From Pseudoalteromonas sp. T1lg75 (GTDB lineage Bacteria; Pseudomonadota; Gammaproteobacteria; Enterobacterales; Alteromonadaceae), in the NCBI RefSeq assembly GCF_002964705.1, contig NZ_PQCD01000062.1:60259-124258 (forward strand): a stretch of DNA of 64,000 nucleotides, given 5' to 3'. The stretch's first letter is position 1; each line of letters opens with the position of its first letter. Shown here piece after piece: positions 46,009-55,712 of the stretch. Made by a program: the position numbers and the translations under genes. The notes beneath the pieces were generated by a model, which worked only from the letters and a program-made list of their open reading frames with translations, did not search any database and was not told the origin of the DNA.

Positions 46009-46182
46009 AGGATTGCTAATGCGTGGCTTGAATGAAAAATTGGTGGAAGCTTAGCATACTCACGAGCAAAATTAATTGCCCACGAGTATGCCAAGACAGG
46101 GTGCAGGTTAAGGCTAGCGAAGGCTAGCTTAACTGATACTGACTTTTGTTCACGCCCAAGCGCGGGGTTGCGCCTGGTTTGC

Positions 46183-46344
46183 CTAACGAGTGGATACCCA
46201 AAGAGCGTGAATAACCGCGGGTAAGAAGAATAAGAAGCACAGAATAATGTTGATGATTAAATGCTTACCTGCACCGGCTTTGAGAAATACGGCAACGGGC
46301 GGGAGAAAGATTGAAAGTATGATCAGCAGTAATTTATTGTCCAT
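46183..46344 (-). CDS. YqaE/Pmp3-family small membrane protein (53 aa)
   Basis: Sequence [24 protein letters not shown], then [29 protein letters not shown]. The pattern [12 protein letters not shown], then a second helix ending PAVIHALWV, is the UPF0057/Pmp3 signature. AAAAGG precedes the ATG. Such proteolipids affect membrane potential and salt tolerance in yeast and plants; the bacterial role is unclear. It stands alone between mrcB and amtB. Confidence 0.85.
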   Translation of the reverse strand: MDNKLLLIILSIFLPPVAVFLKAGAGKHLIINIILCFLFFLPAVIHALWVSTR

Positions 46345-46385
46345 GTTCGGAACCTTTTAAAGGGACTGAAAATGAAATTATAGTC

Positions 46386-46415
46386 ATAAAAAACGGCGAG
46401 ATAAACTCGCCGCGT
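46386..46415 (-). terminator. terminator after amtB
   Basis: On the minus strand CGGCGAG/CTCGCCG stem followed by GTTTTTTA, about 20 bases past the amtB stop. Confidence 0.85.
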
Positions 46416-46433
46416 TAGCCAATATCCTGATAT

Positions 46434-47663
46434 TTAACTCGAACGTACCGAGACAAACTCGGGATAGGCATCGATTCCGCAGTCATGCTGATCCATACCG
46501 CTGAGTTCCTCTTCCTCGCTGACGCGGATCCCAACTGTGCTCTTTAAAATTGCCCACACGATCAAAGATGCGACAAAGACAAAGCCGAAGATACAGAAGA
46601 TACCGATAAACTGGGTGGTATAGCTGGCCTCACCATTAGACAAAGGCACCAGCATCAGACCTAGGGCACCGCATACGCCATGCACCGAAATAGCTCCCAC
46701 CGGATCATCGATATGCATCTTATCCAAAGCAACTATGCTAAACACCACCACCATGCCACCGATGGCACCAAGCAGCAACGCCAGTAAAGGTGAAGGCGAT
46801 GCCGGATCGGCGGTGATCACCACCAAACCCGCCAAGGCACCATTGAGCACCATGGTCAGATCGGCCTTGCCCCAATAGGTCTTACACACCAATAACGAAG
46901 CAATGGCACCGGCCGCCGCTGCGGCATTGGTGTTAAGCATAATTTTACCCACCGCACTGGCATTCTCAGCATCGCTGATCAACAACTGCGAGCCACCGTT
47001 AAAGCCAAACCAGCCCATCCACAGGATAAAGGTACCCAGGGTCGCCAGCGGCAGGTTAGAACCTGGGATAGGATAGATTTCACCGTTTTTACCATATTTT
47101 CCGCGACGAGCGCCCAGCATTAATACCCCAGCCAAGGCCGCTGCCGCACCGGCGCCGTGTACTATGCCCGAACCGGCAAAATCGACAAAGCCCATGGCCG
47201 ATAAGAAGCCGCCACCCCAGGTCCAGTAACCCTCAATGGGGTAAAGCAGGCCGGTCATCACCACGCAGAAGACCAAAAAGGCCCAGAGCTTCATGCGCTC
47301 GGCTACTGCACCGGAGACAATCGACATCGCCGTGGCCACAAACACCACCTGGAAGAAGAAGTCCGATTCCAGTGCATGATCGGCATCACTGGCCTGGCTG
47401 CCAATCAAGGTGCCAAAACTGGGCACGAAACCGCCCTCGCCGTTACCCACATACATGATGTTGTAACCAATCAGCAAATACATGGTACAAGCTATGGCAT
47501 AGAGGGCGACGTTCTTGGTTAGAATTTCGGTGGTATTTTTTGAGCGCACTAGGCCAGCCTCAAGCATGGCAAAGCCCGCCGCCATCCACATGACAAGTAC
47601 GCCAGAGATCAAAAAGTAAAAGGTGTTCAATGAGAATTGTAATTCAACTATGGTGTTTTCCAT
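46434..47663 (-). CDS. amtB: ammonium transporter AmtB
   Basis: 409 aa with eleven predicted membrane helices (MWMAAGFAMLEAGLVRSKN, then DFAGSGIVHGAGAAAALAG and WMGWFGFNGGS). Pore histidines are in GIVHGAGA and in ISVHGVCGALG. It conducts ammonia/ammonium across the inner membrane and is gated by binding of the P-II protein encoded just upstream (12-base gap). No long N-terminal signal sequence is seen. The cytoplasmic tail (EEEELSGMDQHDCGIDAYPEF) is typical. Confidence 0.96.
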   Translation of the reverse strand: MENTIVELQFSLNTFYFLISGVLVMWMAAGFAMLEAGLVRSKNTTEILTKNVALYAIACTMYLLIGYNIMYVGNGEGGFVPSFGTLIGSQASDADHALESDFFFQVVFVATAMSIVSGAVAERMKLWAFLVFCVVMTGLLYPIEGYWTWGGGFLSAMGFVDFAGSGIVHGAGAAAALAGVLMLGARRGKYGKNGEIYPIPGSNLPLATLGTFILWMGWFGFNGGSQLLISDAENASAVGKIMLNTNAAAAAGAIASLLVCKTYWGKADLTMVLNGALAGLVVITADPASPSPLLALLLGAIGGMVVVFSIVALDKMHIDDPVGAISVHGVCGALGLMLVPLSNGEASYTTQFIGIFCIFGFVFVASLIVWAILKSTVGIRVSEEEELSGMDQHDCGIDAYPEFVSVRSS

Positions 47664-47675
47664 GAGTGCGTCCCC

Positions 47676-48078
<403 letters not shown>

Positions 48079-48122
48079 AATATTTTTTCTTTAATTAACA
48101 AAAAGATAACTTTTTAGGCGCA

Positions 48123-48148
48123 CAAAAAACGCACCACATTGGTGCGTT
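48123..48148 (-). terminator. minus-strand terminator with no known gene before it
   Basis: AACGCACCA/TGGTGCGTT stem with a 3-base loop, followed on the minus strand by GTTTTTTG. The only DNA it could terminate is the non-coding stretch 48150-48411. Confidence 0.7.
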
Positions 48149-48149
48149 A

Positions 48150-48411
48150 AACGAGGGTTTTTGCCAAAGCTGTGCAAGGCACAAGGCCACAGCCTGTTCA
48201 CTATGAGGCAATGGGAATAAGCATGGCTACTTTTCCAGCCTCAGACGCTGTCAGCAATACACCATAGGCTTAGCCTCCGCCAAACGTGGGGCTGCTTAAC
48301 TAGTTAACTTTTAACCTAAACATACGCATTTTCAGGCCAAAATGGACACTTTGACTTTGCCCTTCACCACAGTTACGCTGCCGCTTTCCCCTGCCATTAG
48401 AGAGCAAAGTT
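48150..48411 (-). ncRNA. candidate small RNA in the glnK / MAT2B-like gene spacer
   Basis: About 260 non-coding bases end, on the minus strand, in a textbook intrinsic terminator. The minus strand contains a stem GCTGTG/CACAGC near 48168-48195. A 12-bp perfect palindrome TTAACTAGTTAA lies at 48296-48307. I could not match it to a known RNA family. It must also carry the promoter of the plus-strand gene at 48412. Confidence 0.3.
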
Positions 48412-49293
48412 ATGGCTAAAATCATCATCTCCGGTGCCACCGGACTGCTCGGCCGCGCCCTGTTTGCGCGTCTCAACCCAGAACATCAGGTAATAGGCCT
48501 TGGGTTTTCTCGCGCCCAGCCGCCCATAATCAAAGCGGATCTGTTTGATAAAGAGGCTATCAGCGCCCTGTTTGCTGCGCACCGACCGGACTTCTTTATT
48601 CATAGCGCCGCCGAGCGCAACCCAGATAAGTTCGATAATGACCCAGAGCAAAGCATCCAGTTCAACTGTGCGGTCACCGAGCACATTGCCAAGTGCTGTG
48701 CGCAATTTAATTGCACGCTGATTTTTATTAGTACCGACTATGTATTCGATGGTCGCAACCCACCCTATGCAGAAGACGCCGAAACAAACCCCTTAAACCT
48801 CTATGGTCAATCCAAGGCACGCAGCGAAGCCCTGTTGCAAACAGAGTATCCGCACGCGGCCATTATCCGTATCCCGGTGCTTTATGGCGAAGTGAGCCAT
48901 CTCGGTGAGTCTGCGGTGACCGTCATTGCCGAGCAACTCAAAAACGGCGTAACCCGCTTCGATGATGAGTGTCAGCGTTTTCCCACCGACACCGCGGATA
49001 TCGCCGAGGCCTTGGCTGGCGCCATAGCCACATTGGGTACCGAGCTAGAGGGGATATATCACCTCAGCGCCAATGAGCGTTTAACCAAACTGGGTATGGC
49101 CAAATTGATGGCACCGCTGCTAGGTCTGGAGCCGAGCATCCTAAGTGCGGCGGCGGCAGACACAAGCGCTAGCGCTACGCGTCCGCTGGACTGCGCCCTT
49201 AAAGACACCCGACTTGGCAAACAGGGAATTGAAATAAAAAGTGATTTTGCTACTCGCATCGCCGAGGTGCTGACACCCCACTTATCGCAATAA
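48412..49293 (+). CDS. MAT2B/RmlD-like NAD(P)-dependent reductase
   Basis: 293 aa extended short-chain dehydrogenase. The nucleotide motif SGATGLLGRALF lies at residues 7-18, FISTDYVFDGRNPPY near 103-117, and the catalytic YxxxK in LNLYGQSKARSEALL near 127. It looks closer to the beta regulatory subunit of mammalian methionine adenosyltransferase (MAT2B) than to RmlD: SAAERNPD, RIPVLYGEVSHLGESAVTV and QRFPTDTADIAEAL all have counterparts there. It is not in a dTDP-rhamnose cluster. Role unknown; a link to S-adenosylmethionine would be speculation. Confidence 0.85.
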   Translation: MAKIIISGATGLLGRALFARLNPEHQVIGLGFSRAQPPIIKADLFDKEAISALFAAHRPDFFIHSAAERNPDKFDNDPEQSIQFNCAVTEHIAKCCAQFNCTLIFISTDYVFDGRNPPYAEDAETNPLNLYGQSKARSEALLQTEYPHAAIIRIPVLYGEVSHLGESAVTVIAEQLKNGVTRFDDECQRFPTDTADIAEALAGAIATLGTELEGIYHLSANERLTKLGMAKLMAPLLGLEPSILSAAAADTSASATRPLDCALKDTRLGKQGIEIKSDFATRIAEVLTPHLSQ

Positions 49294-49353
49294 CTTGTAG
49301 TTTCCACTGCAAGCTCCTTTAATGGAGCGAGAAGAAAAAAGAAAAGGTGAATC

Positions 49354-50892
49354 ATGTTTGCAACCCATCTAAAAGCCGTGGCCCTGTCTTTGGCCGTGGT
49401 AATCGCCCCATCGGCTCTGGCCGAGGTAGACCAACATAATGCCGCGGCCCACAGTCGCCAAATCGATATCGACAGCAAGGTTATAACCGAGCATAAGGCA
49501 CGCATTAACGGCGAACGTATTTCTTATCGCGCCGAGACCGGCACTCAGCCGGTGTGGAATGACAGCGGCGATGCCGTTGCCACCTTGCACTATACCTACT
49601 ACAAGCGCAGCGGTGTGGATGACGATACCAAACGCCCGTTGCTGATTTCATTCAACGGTGGTCCGGGCTCAGCCTCGGTCTGGATGCACCTGGCCTACAC
49701 CGGCCCCAAAGTGCTAAAAATCGATGATGAAGGTTACCCGGTACAGCCTTACGGCGTAAAAGAAAACCCCTACTCGGTACTGGATGTCGCGGACATTCTT
49801 TATGTGAACCCGGTGAATACGGGTTACTCACGCGTGCTGCCAGGCGCCGATGGCAAGCTGCCCAGTCGCGATCAGCAAAAAGAGATGTTCTTTGGCGTTA
49901 ACGCCGACATTAAATACCTGGCCGAGTGGTTAAATACCTTTGTGAGCCGCCATAACCGCTGGCGCTCACCAAAGTTTTTAATCGGTGAGAGCTACGGCAC
50001 CACCCGCGTTTCCGGTCTGGCTTTGGCACTGCAAAACAGCCAGTGGATGTACCTCAATGGCGTGGTCTTGGTATCGCCTACCGAAATTGGCATCAAGCGT
50101 GAAGGTCCAGTAGAAGCGGCCAACCGACTGCCCTACTTTGCCGCCACCGCCTGGTATCACAAGGCCCTGGACAGCGAGCTGCAAGCCCTTGATCTGGATG
50201 AGCTATTGCCTAAGGTTGAAGAGTTTACTGTCAACGAATTGATCCCGGCTATCGCCAAAGGCGGCTTTATCGGTGCCGAAGAAAAGCAGCGTATCGTCGC
50301 GCAAGTGGCACGCTATGCCGGTGTATCGCCGACTTACGTGGAAAACAACAACCTGGATATTCCTACCTCGTCGTTCTGGAAGGAATTGCTACGCAGCCAG
50401 GGTAAAACCGTGGGCCGTCTCGACTCGCGCTACCTGGGCATAGACAAGCGCAACGCCGGTGATCGTCCCGACTACTGGGCCGAGCTAACCTCTTGGTTGC
50501 ATTCGTTTACCCCGGCCATCAACTACTATCTGCGTGAAGAGCTCAATTATAAAACCGACGTAAAATACAATATGTTTGGTTCGGTGCACCCTTGGGATCG
50601 CAGCAACAACAACACGGGTGAAAACCTACGTTTGGCCATGGCGCAAAACCCTTATCTAAATGTGCTGGTGCAAGCGGGATATTTCGATGGTGCCACCAAC
50701 TATTTTGATGCCAAATACACCATGTGGCAACTTGACCCAAGCGGCAAGATGAAAGAGCGCCTGAGCTTTAAAGGCTACCGCAGCGGCCATATGATGTACC
50801 TGCGTCGCGCCGACTTAGAAAGCTCAAACAACGACCTGCGCGACTTTATCCTCAATGCCCTACCGGCAGAAGGGGAAGCCGCCAAGTACTAA
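49354..50892 (+). CDS. secreted S10-family serine carboxypeptidase
   Basis: 512 aa. The signal peptide ends near SALAEV (about 24). Catalytic signatures are FNGGPGSASVWMHL (about 99-112), the nucleophile in LIGESYGTTRVSG (about 210-222), and the C-terminal Asp/His regions VLVQAGYFDGATNYFDAKY and YRSGHMMYL. It should act in the periplasm or outside the cell, releasing C-terminal residues from peptides. Its own terminator follows. Confidence 0.93.
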   Translation: MFATHLKAVALSLAVVIAPSALAEVDQHNAAAHSRQIDIDSKVITEHKARINGERISYRAETGTQPVWNDSGDAVATLHYTYYKRSGVDDDTKRPLLISFNGGPGSASVWMHLAYTGPKVLKIDDEGYPVQPYGVKENPYSVLDVADILYVNPVNTGYSRVLPGADGKLPSRDQQKEMFFGVNADIKYLAEWLNTFVSRHNRWRSPKFLIGESYGTTRVSGLALALQNSQWMYLNGVVLVSPTEIGIKREGPVEAANRLPYFAATAWYHKALDSELQALDLDELLPKVEEFTVNELIPAIAKGGFIGAEEKQRIVAQVARYAGVSPTYVENNNLDIPTSSFWKELLRSQGKTVGRLDSRYLGIDKRNAGDRPDYWAELTSWLHSFTPAINYYLREELNYKTDVKYNMFGSVHPWDRSNNNTGENLRLAMAQNPYLNVLVQAGYFDGATNYFDAKYTMWQLDPSGKMKERLSFKGYRSGHMMYLRRADLESSNNDLRDFILNALPAEGEAAKY

Positions 50893-50922
50893 TCCCCTGT
50901 ACTAGGTGTTCCACACACAAAC

Positions 50923-50955
50923 AACGCCGCACCGAATCAGTGTGGCGTTTTTTTT
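50923..50955 (+). terminator. terminator after the S10 peptidase gene
   Basis: AACGCCGCAC/GTGTGGCGTT stem (one G-U), then eight T residues. Confidence 0.92.
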
Positions 50956-51068
50956 GCGCCACAGACGCCCACCGCGAGGTTTTTTCTTTTTAAATAAAAG
51001 GATTTATACTCAAGCCTACCTGTAATCGAGTCGCCGCTGGCACTCCCACCGATCACCATAGGATAGAT

Positions 51069-51614
51069 ATGAGTGAACAATATCGTCTGCTCTTTGCGCA
51101 CCTAGATAAAGAGCAGGACATAGAGCAAGCCGCCCAGGCACTGCAGCAAAGGCTTAAATTAGCCGAGCAACAGGTTGAAGCGTTTTTTTCCGGTGAGGCG
51201 ATTTTCCCCGCCAGTGATAAGGCTAAAGCGCTTAAGCAGGCCAAGGTGCTGGCCAGTTTGGGAGTACGAGCTCGTCTAAAGCGCATTGTGGCGCCGGCGC
51301 AAACACCCGCAGCCGCGGCGGGCCAAGCCGATGAGCAGGTACTGGCGGCCCTGGATTACATCACCAGCAGCTTGATCCGCCTTGAAGAGCGGCTCGACGA
51401 TATGGACCAGCGCTTTAGCGAACACCTGCTGCACCAACAACAAAGCAATGACAGCGACGAGCTGGCATTGGATCTCAGCCTGGACGAGGAGCTCAACCTG
51501 CCCGCTGCGTCCGCCACCCGCCATCCGCTGTTAGTCGTGATCCTGGTGCTGATCACATTACTGCTGGCCATACTCGGGGTGAGCTATTTCTATCCCGATC
51601 TGTTTAATTTTTAA
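51069..51614 (+). CDS. tail-anchored protein of unknown function (181 aa)
   Basis: Not recognised as a named family. Residues 1-73 (YRLLFAHLDKEQDIEQAAQALQQRLKL to RARLKRI) resemble the small alpha/beta module found at the N-terminus of some gammaproteobacterial membrane proteins. Then come an Ala-rich linker, a probable coiled coil (ALDYITSSLIRLEERLDDMDQRF), an acidic stretch (DELALDLSLDEELNL) and one C-terminal membrane helix (about 152-172). It lies 12 bases before fthC, so the two are probably co-transcribed. Predicted to face the cytoplasm. Confidence 0.75.
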   Translation: MSEQYRLLFAHLDKEQDIEQAAQALQQRLKLAEQQVEAFFSGEAIFPASDKAKALKQAKVLASLGVRARLKRIVAPAQTPAAAAGQADEQVLAALDYITSSLIRLEERLDDMDQRFSEHLLHQQQSNDSDELALDLSLDEELNLPAASATRHPLLVVILVLITLLLAILGVSYFYPDLFNF

Positions 51615-51626
51615 TGTAAGACCGCT

Positions 51627-52226
51627 ATGCAATTTGACGAGCAACGTGTTGACATTCGAAAGCGAATGCGAAATTTACGCAAAAAGCTTACTCCAGAAGA
51701 ACAAAAAAGTGCCGCGAACGCGCTTAAAATTAATATTTCTCAAGTTATAAAGGACCCTAAAAGCGCTCGGGTAGGCACCTATTTAAGCAATGATGGAGAA
51801 CCCAACCTAGACCCCGTATTTCAATGGCTATGGCAAAATAACGCAACACCATTCCTACCCATATTACACCCCTTTACTGGGGTGCATTTGCTCTTTCAGA
51901 GATATGAAGAAAATTCACCCATGAACACTAACCGCTATGGTATCTTGGAGCCCGAGTTGAATTGCAGTCATGTGAGCCCCGTGGCGGCGTTGGATTTTAT
52001 CCTAACCCCCTTGGTGGCCTTTGATAGCCAGGGTAATCGCTTAGGCATGGGGGGTGGATATTACGACCGCACCTTTGCCCAGATACCACCGGATGCGCCC
52101 CATCGCCCCAAATTAATCGGCGTGGCGCACCAATGTCAGCACCTAGATACGCTGCCGGTGGCCAGTTGGGATGTGCCATTAGATTACATTGTCACCCCCG
52201 AGCGAATTTATTGCCCTCACGGGTAG
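51627..52226 (+). CDS. fthC: 5-formyltetrahydrofolate cyclo-ligase
   Basis: 199 aa, also known as YgfA/FAU1. It starts with the basic helix RVDIRKRMRNLRKKLTPEEQ. GILEPELN and the ATP-binding signature LVAFDSQGNRLGMGGGYYDRTF (about 130-151) are diagnostic, followed by LIGVAHQCQ and PLDYIVTPER. It converts 5-formyl-THF to 5,10-methenyl-THF with ATP. In E. coli the 6S RNA gene lies directly upstream of this gene; here only 12 bases separate it from the preceding gene. Confidence 0.95.
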   Translation: MQFDEQRVDIRKRMRNLRKKLTPEEQKSAANALKINISQVIKDPKSARVGTYLSNDGEPNLDPVFQWLWQNNATPFLPILHPFTGVHLLFQRYEENSPMNTNRYGILEPELNCSHVSPVAALDFILTPLVAFDSQGNRLGMGGGYYDRTFAQIPPDAPHRPKLIGVAHQCQHLDTLPVASWDVPLDYIVTPERIYCPHG

Positions 52227-52275
52227 TGGTACAATAGTCCGCAACCTTAGCTATTAACTCATTTGCGAGCACAAC

Positions 52276-52929
52276 ATGACTCAAGACGAAATGAAAAAGG
52301 CGGCCGCCTGGGCCGCACTCGATTATGTAAAGAAAGACACCATTGTAGGTGTTGGCACCGGTTCAACGGTTAATCACTTTATTGATGCCCTGGCAACAAT
52401 GAAAGACGATATCCGCGGTGCGGTATCAAGTTCGCAAGCGTCGACCGAGCGTCTTAAAGCTCTGGGTATCGAAGTGTTTGAATTAAATGATGTTGATACC
52501 TTAGACGTTTATGTTGATGGCGCCGATGAAATCAATGCCGGCAACGAAATGATCAAGGGCGGTGGCGCCGCGTTAACCCGCGAAAAAATCGTGGCCGCCG
52601 TGGCTAAACAGTTTATTTGTATCGTCGATAGCAGCAAATTGGTCGACACCCTGGGGGATTTTCCATTACCCGTTGAGGTGATCCCCATGGCCCGCAGCTA
52701 CGTGGCCCGCGAAATCGTCAAACTGGGCGGCGACCCTGTTTATCGACAAGGCGTTGTGACGGATAACGGCAATGTGATTTTAGATGTGCACAACCTGCAG
52801 ATCACCGATGCCAAGTCACTGGAACAAACTTTAAATCAGGTTGTTGGTGTGGTTACCAACGGCCTATTCGCTCACCGCGGCGCCGACACCGTAATCATCG
52901 GCACGCCGGAGGGCCCAACTACACGTTAG
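52276..52929 (+). CDS. rpiA: ribose-5-phosphate isomerase A
   Basis: 217 aa. [16 protein letters not shown] (about 24-39), [31 protein letters not shown] (about 77-107) and [10 protein letters not shown] are diagnostic. It interconverts ribose 5-phosphate and ribulose 5-phosphate. A TACAAT box lies 40 bases upstream. serA follows closely, and fthC-rpiA-serA keeps the E. coli gene set (there rpiA and serA are neighbours). Confidence 0.97.
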   Translation: MTQDEMKKAAAWAALDYVKKDTIVGVGTGSTVNHFIDALATMKDDIRGAVSSSQASTERLKALGIEVFELNDVDTLDVYVDGADEINAGNEMIKGGGAALTREKIVAAVAKQFICIVDSSKLVDTLGDFPLPVEVIPMARSYVAREIVKLGGDPVYRQGVVTDNGNVILDVHNLQITDAKSLEQTLNQVVGVVTNGLFAHRGADTVIIGTPEGPTTR

Positions 52930-52942
52930 AGGAATGAGGAAC

Positions 52943-54172
52943 ATGAGTAAGGTATCGTTAGCAAAAGATAAAATTAAGATTCTCTTGCTGGAAGGCGTAC
53001 ACCAGAGCGCAATTGAAACACTAAAGCGCAACGGGTATAGCAACATCGACTATGTCAAAACATCGTTACCTGAAAGTGAGCTCATCGAGCGCATCAGCGA
53101 TGCCCACATTGTGGGTATTCGCTCACGCACGCAACTCACCGATGCGGTACTGGACGCGGCACAAAAACTGATTGCCGTGGGCTGCTTCTGCATCGGCACC
53201 AACCAGGTCGACCTGCAAGCGGCAAAAAACCGTGGTATCACCGTATTTAATGCCCCCTTCTCTAACACCCGCTCGGTTGCCGAACTGGTGCTAGGTGAAA
53301 TCCTGCTGTTATTGCGCGGTATTCCTTTGCGCAACGCCATGGCCCACCGCGGTCAGTGGTTAAAAACCGCCGAAGGTTCATTCGAAGCCCGTGGTAAAAC
53401 CTTGGGCATTATCGGTTACGGCCATATCGGCACCCAACTTGGCATCATGGCCGAGAACATCGGCATGAAGGTGCAATTCTTCGATATCGAAGACAAACTT
53501 ACTTTGGGTAATGCCCAGCAGATCCAAAACCTGACTCAATTATTACAAAGCTCGGATGTGGTGAGCCTGCACGTACCGGAAACGCCGCAAACGAAAAACC
53601 TTATCGGCACCGCCGAGCTTGCGGTGATGAAAAAAGGCAGCATACTGATTAACGCTTCACGCGGCACCGTTGTGGATATCGATGCCCTGGCCGAAGCATT
53701 AGAAGATAAAAGCCTGTCTGGCGCCGCAATCGACGTCTTCCCGGTGGAGCCCAAATCAAACGACGAAGAGTTTGTGTCGCCGCTGCGCCAATTCGATAAC
53801 GTGATCCTGACACCTCACGTGGGTGGTTCAACACAAGAAGCACAGGAAAGCATTGGCGTTGAAGTGGCCGGCAAACTAGCCAAGTACTCGGATAACGGTT
53901 CAACCATGACCGCGGTGAACTTCCCCGAGGTCGCCCTACCCGAGCTGGCTAACCGCAGCCGCCTGCTGCACATTCACCACAACCGCCCAGGTGTGCTCAC
54001 ACAAATCAACCAAGCCTTTGCACAGCACGGCATCAACATCGCCGCTCAGTACCTGCAAACGGATGAAAATATTGGTTATGTGGTTATTGATGTAGACAGC
54101 GACCACTCGGAAGTGGCGCTGAAAGAATTGAGTGCCGTGGACGGCACCATTCGTGCCCGTATTTTGCACTAA
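52943..54172 (+). CDS. serA: D-3-phosphoglycerate dehydrogenase
   Basis: 409 aa from MSKVSLAKDKIKILL, which matches the E. coli SerA start; an ATG three codons upstream sits too close to its GAGG. NAD motif GIIGYGHIGTQLG (about 157-169), catalytic region FNAPFSNTRSVAELVLGEIL and LTPHVGGSTQEAQE with the catalytic histidine. A C-terminal ACT domain (LLHIHHNRPGVLTQINQAF onward) gives serine feedback. First step of serine synthesis; serB at 61842 encodes the last step. Confidence 0.97.
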   Translation: MSKVSLAKDKIKILLLEGVHQSAIETLKRNGYSNIDYVKTSLPESELIERISDAHIVGIRSRTQLTDAVLDAAQKLIAVGCFCIGTNQVDLQAAKNRGITVFNAPFSNTRSVAELVLGEILLLLRGIPLRNAMAHRGQWLKTAEGSFEARGKTLGIIGYGHIGTQLGIMAENIGMKVQFFDIEDKLTLGNAQQIQNLTQLLQSSDVVSLHVPETPQTKNLIGTAELAVMKKGSILINASRGTVVDIDALAEALEDKSLSGAAIDVFPVEPKSNDEEFVSPLRQFDNVILTPHVGGSTQEAQESIGVEVAGKLAKYSDNGSTMTAVNFPEVALPELANRSRLLHIHHNRPGVLTQINQAFAQHGINIAAQYLQTDENIGYVVIDVDSDHSEVALKELSAVDGTIRARILH

Positions 54173-54192
54173 AGCATCAATGCTCTGATTTG

Positions 54193-54221
54193 AAAAAGCA
54201 CAGCAAAGGCTGTGCTTTTTT
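54193..54221 (+). terminator. terminator after serA
   Basis: AAAAAGCACAG/CTGTGCTTTTTT stem with a 6-base loop, close to the end of the convergent yghU gene. Confidence 0.92.
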
Positions 54222-54240
54222 GTGTCTGTAGATTTATTAA

Positions 54241-55080
54241 TTAGTCAAAGTCGGCGGCGCTATGGCGCTCGCGCAATTGCTCATCTTCATCGCCCCAAGT
54301 GCGATTAACGCGTCGGCCACGCTGCACCGCCGGGCGTTGTTCAATTTTCTTAGCCCAGGCGAACAGGTGCCGATACTCATGCACGGATAAAAACTCGGCG
54401 GCATCGTACGCCTTACCCAGCACCAAGGCGCCATACCAGGGCCAAATGGCCATGTCGGCAATAGAGTATTCATCCCCGGCCATGTATTCGTTTTGTGCTA
54501 GGTGCTTATCTAATACGTCTAACTGGCGCTTGGTTTCCATGGCGAAACGGTTAATGGGGTACTCCATCGGCTCCGGCGCATAAGCATAGAAGTGACCAAA
54601 ACCACCTCCCACATAAGGAGCACTGCCCATTTGCCAAAACAGCCAGTTCATACACTCGGTTTTCGCCTGCGCATCATGGGGAATAAAAGAAGAAAACTTC
54701 TCTGCCAAATACAGCAAAATAGAACCCGACTCAAAGACCCGGGTTGCTGGTGAGGTGCTGGTGTCTAACAAGGCGGGAATTTTTGAGTTAGGGTTGATGG
54801 CCACAAAGTCAGAGCCAAACTGATCGCCTTCGCTAATTTCAATCAAGAATGCATCATACTCCGCATCGCTGATCCCCTTGGCCAGCAGCTCTTCAAACAT
54901 GATGGTTACTTTTTGGCCGTTGGGGGTTGCCAGGGAATACAACTGAAACGGATGTTGCCCACGCGGCAAATGCTGCTCAAAGGTTGCGCCGGATGTTGGT
55001 TTATTCAGACTGGCCCATTTGCCGCCATTTTCACTATCAAACTGCCAGACCTTGGGCGGAGTATAGGGGGTTGTGCTCAT
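54241..55080 (-). CDS. yghU: glutathione S-transferase-like disulfide reductase YghU
   Basis: 279 aa. The N-terminal extension (TPPKVWQFDSENGGKWASLNKPTSGA) and the motifs HPFQLYSLATPNGQKVTIMFEEL, NSKIPALLD and FESGSILLYLAEKF are those of YghU. The C-terminal helical domain has WLFWQMGSAPYVGGGFGHFYAYAPE. YghU has a Ure2p-like fold and disulfide-bond reductase activity with glutathione. Cytoplasmic. Convergent with serA. Confidence 0.94.
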   Translation of the reverse strand: MSTTPYTPPKVWQFDSENGGKWASLNKPTSGATFEQHLPRGQHPFQLYSLATPNGQKVTIMFEELLAKGISDAEYDAFLIEISEGDQFGSDFVAINPNSKIPALLDTSTSPATRVFESGSILLYLAEKFSSFIPHDAQAKTECMNWLFWQMGSAPYVGGGFGHFYAYAPEPMEYPINRFAMETKRQLDVLDKHLAQNEYMAGDEYSIADMAIWPWYGALVLGKAYDAAEFLSVHEYRHLFAWAKKIEQRPAVQRGRRVNRTWGDEDEQLRERHSAADFD

Positions 55081-55290
55081 GAATGCTCCTTTGCATTATT
55101 TTGCGCCATTGAGCTACTAGACCTATGGTCGAAGCAAAATATTACAAGGGGTAATAAATTCTGAGATTGAGTAAGTCACGGCCACCGCATAGCATTGAGT
55201 GCGCTTGTATGTTAAAAATAAGTTAAGTGAAAATCACCCCTTTGGTTGCCCATTGGCGTGATAGTAAATTGTCATCTCCCTGGAGGATAA

Positions 55291-55671
55291 ATGGAGCTTA
55301 ACCAGGTCACCTTACCCGTTAAAAACATGGCAGACGCCGTACATTTTTATCTCACTCTGGGATTCACACAAATCGTCGATACGCCACATTATGCACGTTT
55401 TACTTGCCCAGATGGTGACGCCACATTTTCTTTATCTCTCGACGACGGTGAATTCGAAAACCCCACCGTAATCTATTTCGAGCATAAAGAACTGGATGAG
55501 CTATACAACACACTCTCGCAAAAAGGCATCCTCTTTGAACAAGCACCAACCGAGCAGCGCTACCTTTGGAAAGAAGCCATACTAAGAGACCCCTCAGGAA
55601 ATAAAATTAAGCTGTATTGGGCGGGTGAGAATCGTTTAAACCCGCCGTGGAAGGTGGATAAAGGTGCATAA
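55291..55671 (+). CDS. VOC-superfamily (glyoxalase/bleomycin-resistance-like) protein
   Basis: 126 aa, one VOC unit: LNQVTLPVKNMADAVHFYLTLGF at the start, then YARFTCPDGDATFSLSL and AILRDPSGNKIKLYWAGENR. GGAGG precedes the ATG. VOC proteins bind a metal and act on small molecules or sequester them; the specific function is not predictable here. First of several small accessory genes. Confidence 0.85.
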   Translation: MELNQVTLPVKNMADAVHFYLTLGFTQIVDTPHYARFTCPDGDATFSLSLDDGEFENPTVIYFEHKELDELYNTLSQKGILFEQAPTEQRYLWKEAILRDPSGNKIKLYWAGENRLNPPWKVDKGA

Positions 55672-55712
55672 CAGACGCAGCCCTCTCACCCCACACCAGC
55701 ATTAGGCCCACT

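Noticed and set aside
51615..51626. 6S RNA gene upstream of fthC
   Set aside because: Only 12 bases separate fthC from the preceding gene; there is no room for ssrS at its usual place.
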